Assembly (NCBI GenBank): GCA_017529175.1
Contig: JAFXNX010000198.1
Span: 1-8,481, forward strand
Length of the DNA stretch: 8,481 nucleotides
Direction of reading: 5' to 3'
Origin: Clostridia bacterium
Lineage (GTDB): Bacteria > Bacillota_A > Clostridia > Oscillospirales > CAG-272
Shown here: positions 7,011 to 8,481 of the stretch, in pieces
How the letters are laid out: every line of letters begins with the position of its first letter
How positions within the stretch are numbered: position 1 is the first letter of the stretch
Notes under the pieces: generated by a model
The model's input: the letters and a program-made list of their open reading frames with translations, nothing else
What the model was told of the DNA's origin: nothing
Databases searched by the model: none
Position numbers and translations under genes: made by a program

Positions 7011-7919
7011 TTAATAGTTCGAGTTTTGCGCGGCGATCCACTGTCCCCAGGTCGTGTAGCAGTTCCATTCGAGATGTATACCGTCGCCGCCCGAATTCGC
7101 TTCGGCGAGTCCGCCTGAGGAGTCGTCGAGTATCGTGTTGGCGTCGAGCCAGAAGACAGTTGAGCCGTTTGTCAGCGCCTTTAGCTTTTCATTCAGAGCG
7201 TTGATGTTAGCGTTGTTGAACGTTGCGTCTGACTGCGAGCGTGAAGTCGTGACGTGCAGATTCGCTTCAATGATTATCTTAACTCCCGGTATATTAGACT
7301 GCAGATAACTTATCAGTTCGGAGAACTTCGCGCTTATCATATCGAACGAAGAGCCGATCTCGTTGATCCCGAGCAGGATGTATACCTTTGAATACTGCCT
7401 CATTGATATCAACTGTGAAAGATACACCTCACCGATCCCTTTTACGTCGGCTATAGTGCTCGTTACGCCGAAGACAGACATTCCGACAGTTGCAAAAATG
7501 TCGGCGCCGGTAAGAACTCCGACCATATCAAGTCCCACTGTACGGGAGTCGCCGATAAATAAGCATCCGGCAAGCGCGCCTTCCGCGGGCGGAGTAGTTA
7601 CGGGAGGCGTGTATTCCGTGACGGGAGTGGGAGCTTCCGTCTGTGGAGCGGGAGCTTCGGTCTGCGGCGTGTATTCTGTGACAGGTTCAGGCGCTTCCGT
7701 TTCGATCGCGGGCGGCGCGGTCTCGGTCTCCGGCGCGCGCTCCGTATCGTCTGTAATGCTGTCGAACGGGATATTAGGGTCTATTTCCTTTATGGTTTCA
7801 GTGACGCCGTCCGACGACGCGCCGTCCTCGTTTTTATCAGCGCATGACGATATAAACAAGGAGACCGCAATAATAATTAATAATGATAGTAATGAGATAA
7901 GAACGCTTTTTTTCGTCAT
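7011..7919 (-). CDS. SGNH/GDSL-type hydrolase lipoprotein
   Basis: 302 residues from ATG 7919, with AAGGAG at 7928-7933 placed 8 nt upstream. The signal peptide has KK at 3-4, a hydrophobic core at 6-23 and lipobox ISSC with Cys26 as the lipidation site, so the mature protein should be anchored on the outer face of the membrane. Residues 27-115 are a disordered, acidic Thr/Pro/Glu spacer with repeated TEAP and PVTEYTP. The catalytic domain starts at about 118: FIGDSRTVG carries nucleophile Ser125 (GDS 123-125), Gly146 fits block II, GIN (184-186) gives the block III Asn186, and DGIH (279-282) supplies Asp279 and His282. All four SGNH blocks are present, so activity is likely. Substrates in this family are esters, often acetyl groups on glycans; the actual substrate cannot be read from the sequence. 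It is monocistronic with its own promoter and convergent to the CNNM-type gene. Confidence 0.92.
   Translation of the reverse strand: MTKKSVLISLLSLLIIIAVSLFISSCADKNEDGASSDGVTETIKEIDPNIPFDSITDDTERAPETETAPPAIETEAPEPVTEYTPQTEAPAPQTEAPTPVTEYTPPVTTPPAEGALAGCLFIGDSRTVGLDMVGVLTGADIFATVGMSVFGVTSTIADVKGIGEVYLSQLISMRQYSKVYILLGINEIGSSFDMISAKFSELISYLQSNIPGVKIIIEANLHVTTSRSQSDATFNNANINALNEKLKALTNGSTVFWLDANTILDDSSGGLAEANSGGDGIHLEWNCYTTWGQWIAAQNSNY
7606..7700 (-). repeat. Degenerate repeats encoding the Thr/Pro/Glu spacer
   Basis: A 35-nt unit at 7606-7640 recurs with a few mismatches at 7666-7700, 60 nt (20 codons) apart, and shorter TEAP-coding copies lie between them. Because the period is a multiple of three, unit gain or loss would change spacer length without breaking the frame. 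Confidence 0.7.
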
Positions 7920-7958
7920 CGGCGCGTCTCCTTTTCAAGTCAGAATACTTCGATAATT

Positions 7959-7987
7959 ATTATACTACATACTTCGACGTTTGTCAC
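7959..7987 (-). promoter_or_regulatory. Promoter of the SGNH lipoprotein gene
   Basis: The minus strand has GTGACA (7982-7987, 5 of 6 to consensus), a 17-nt spacer and a perfect TATAAT (7959-7964). The leader to ATG 7919 would be about 33 nt. Confidence 0.75.
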
Positions 7988-8060
7988 TCCGATTTGCTAA
8001 AAAAATATAAGAATTTTTATCCTATGTGAGAGATATTGTAAGTTAATATATACAAACAGA

Positions 8061-8087
8061 TATCCACCCGAATTTGACGGGTGGATA
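8061..8087 (-). terminator. Terminator of the copper ATPase gene
   Basis: TATCCACCCG (8061-8070) and CGGGTGGATA (8078-8087) form a perfect 10-bp stem with a 7-nt loop, 7 nt after the stop of the ATPase/HMA gene. The downstream minus-strand tail TCTGTTTGTAT is only moderately T-rich. It isolates this gene from the SGNH gene promoter. Confidence 0.75.
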
Positions 8088-8094
8088 AATGCTT

Positions 8095-8481
8095 TTATAT
8101 GACCTTATATCCTTCTTTTTCAATGGTTTCCTTTATTACTTCGTCAGGTATTTCATCTTTCATAGTCAGTATCGCGTCGCCCCTTTCATGGCTGACGTCT
8201 GCCGTAACGCCGGGGAGCGATTCAAGCGCGCTCTTTACTCTCGCCTCGCAGTGGGGGCACATCATTCCTTCGATCTTGACTGTTTTTTCCATAGATTTTA
8301 TCTCCTTTTTACTTGTTTCCGGTAAGTCGCCGGATATTCTTTTTCTTTTTTTCATCATCTTGTCATGCTTCGGGTCGTGTACTTTTATAAGATTAAGTCT
8401 GAGCGCGTTCATACAGACGCAGAAGCTCGAAAGGCTCATCGCCGCCGCGCCGTACATCGGCTTCATCACGAGGCCGTAGAG
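8095..8481 (-). CDS. copA: Copper-type P1B ATPase, C-terminal end, fused in frame to a CopZ-like HMA domain (5' part missing)
   Basis: The frame is open from the right edge to TAA at 8095-8097, giving 128 residues of a protein whose N-terminus lies outside. Residues 6-30 of the fragment contain KPMYGAAAMSLSSFCVCM and NALRLN, the last membrane helix and end of a CopA-type copper pump; the Met and Ser of MSLSS match residues of the intramembrane copper site in characterised CopA. A basic linker (about 31-63) follows. Then comes an HMA domain (64-128) with GMMCPHC: Cys75 and Cys78 would bind Cu(I), and the domain runs to the GYKVI end. CopA exports copper across the membrane, and HMA domains deliver or sense Cu(I). 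A C-terminal HMA is less common than an N-terminal one, though to my knowledge it occurs in gut Firmicutes. The HMA part also has its own start signals (see 8302-8307), so a second shorter product is possible. Confidence 0.88.
   Translation of the reverse strand, partial: LYGLVMKPMYGAAAMSLSSFCVCMNALRLNLIKVHDPKHDKMMKKRKRISGDLPETSKKEIKSMEKTVKIEGMMCPHCEARVKSALESLPGVTADVSHERGDAILTMKDEIPDEVIKETIEKEGYKVI
8302..8307 (-). promoter_or_regulatory. Internal ribosome binding site for a possible free CopZ-like product
   Basis: AAGGAG on the minus strand is 9 nt before an in-frame ATG at 8290-8292, inside the ATPase reading frame and exactly at the start of the HMA domain. Initiation here would give a 65-residue protein ending at 8095 with the GMMCPHC motif, the size of a CopZ copper chaperone. 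A small stem (TCCGG 8330-8334 with CCGGA 8318-8322) lies 10 nt upstream. Some of the purine richness comes from Lys and Glu codons in the linker, so use of the site is unproven. Confidence 0.5.

Noticed and set aside
6882..7204. Short plus-strand open frames over the convergent spacer and the end of the SGNH gene
   Set aside because: They start within the terminator hairpin region, lack ribosome binding sites and overlap the clearly coding minus-strand gene.
7363..7956. 197-codon plus-strand open frame opposite the SGNH gene
   Set aside because: It is antisense to a gene with intact lipobox and SGNH blocks. Its Gly/Val/Ser-rich repeats are only the complement of the Thr/Pro/Glu spacer.

Overview
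The window looks like a piece of a gut or rumen type Firmicutes chromosome, most likely class Clostridia (Oscillospiraceae/Ruminococcaceae-like). This is inferred from the gene content (three-repeat S1 protein, YitT, CNNM/CorC-type protein, SGNH lipoprotein, copper ATPase with a C-terminal HMA domain), from near-consensus sigma-A promoters, from AGGAGG-type ribosome binding sites and from AT-rich intergenic DNA between moderately GC-balanced genes. No rRNA, tRNA, CRISPR array, transposase, integrase or phage gene was seen.

Left part (1-3315, all minus strand): two adjacent paralogous genes for large exported or membrane-anchored proteins of unknown function. The 620-residue upstream gene is complete. 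The downstream one is cut by the window edge after 405 codons. They are 43 nt apart with no terminator between them, so they form one transcript from a perfect TTGACA-17-TATAAT promoter at 3217-3245. Both share an N-terminal hydrophobic segment ending in TFAWL and several conserved blocks, so they arose by duplication.

Middle (3316-6743): a monocistronic minus-strand gene for a three-repeat S1-domain RNA-binding protein has its own terminator. It diverges from a plus-strand pair: a YitT/DUF2179 membrane protein with an unusual lysine-rich tail, then a DUF21-CBS-CorC (CNNM-type) membrane protein. The divergent intergenic region holds one good promoter for each direction.

Right part (6744-8481): the plus-strand pair meets a convergent minus-strand SGNH/GDSL lipoprotein across a 267-bp spacer rich in hairpins, including a probable bidirectional terminator. 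The lipoprotein has its own promoter and a Thr/Pro/Glu spacer. At the right edge is the 3' end of a minus-strand copper P-type ATPase gene that reads in frame into a CopZ-like HMA domain. A full ribosome binding site and ATG sit exactly at the HMA boundary, and an A7 tract and near-miss stop codons lie just upstream.

No multi-gene defence or biosynthetic system is visible. The points most worth following are the possible dual output of the copA/copZ fusion and the strongly promoted pair of uncharacterised surface-type proteins.
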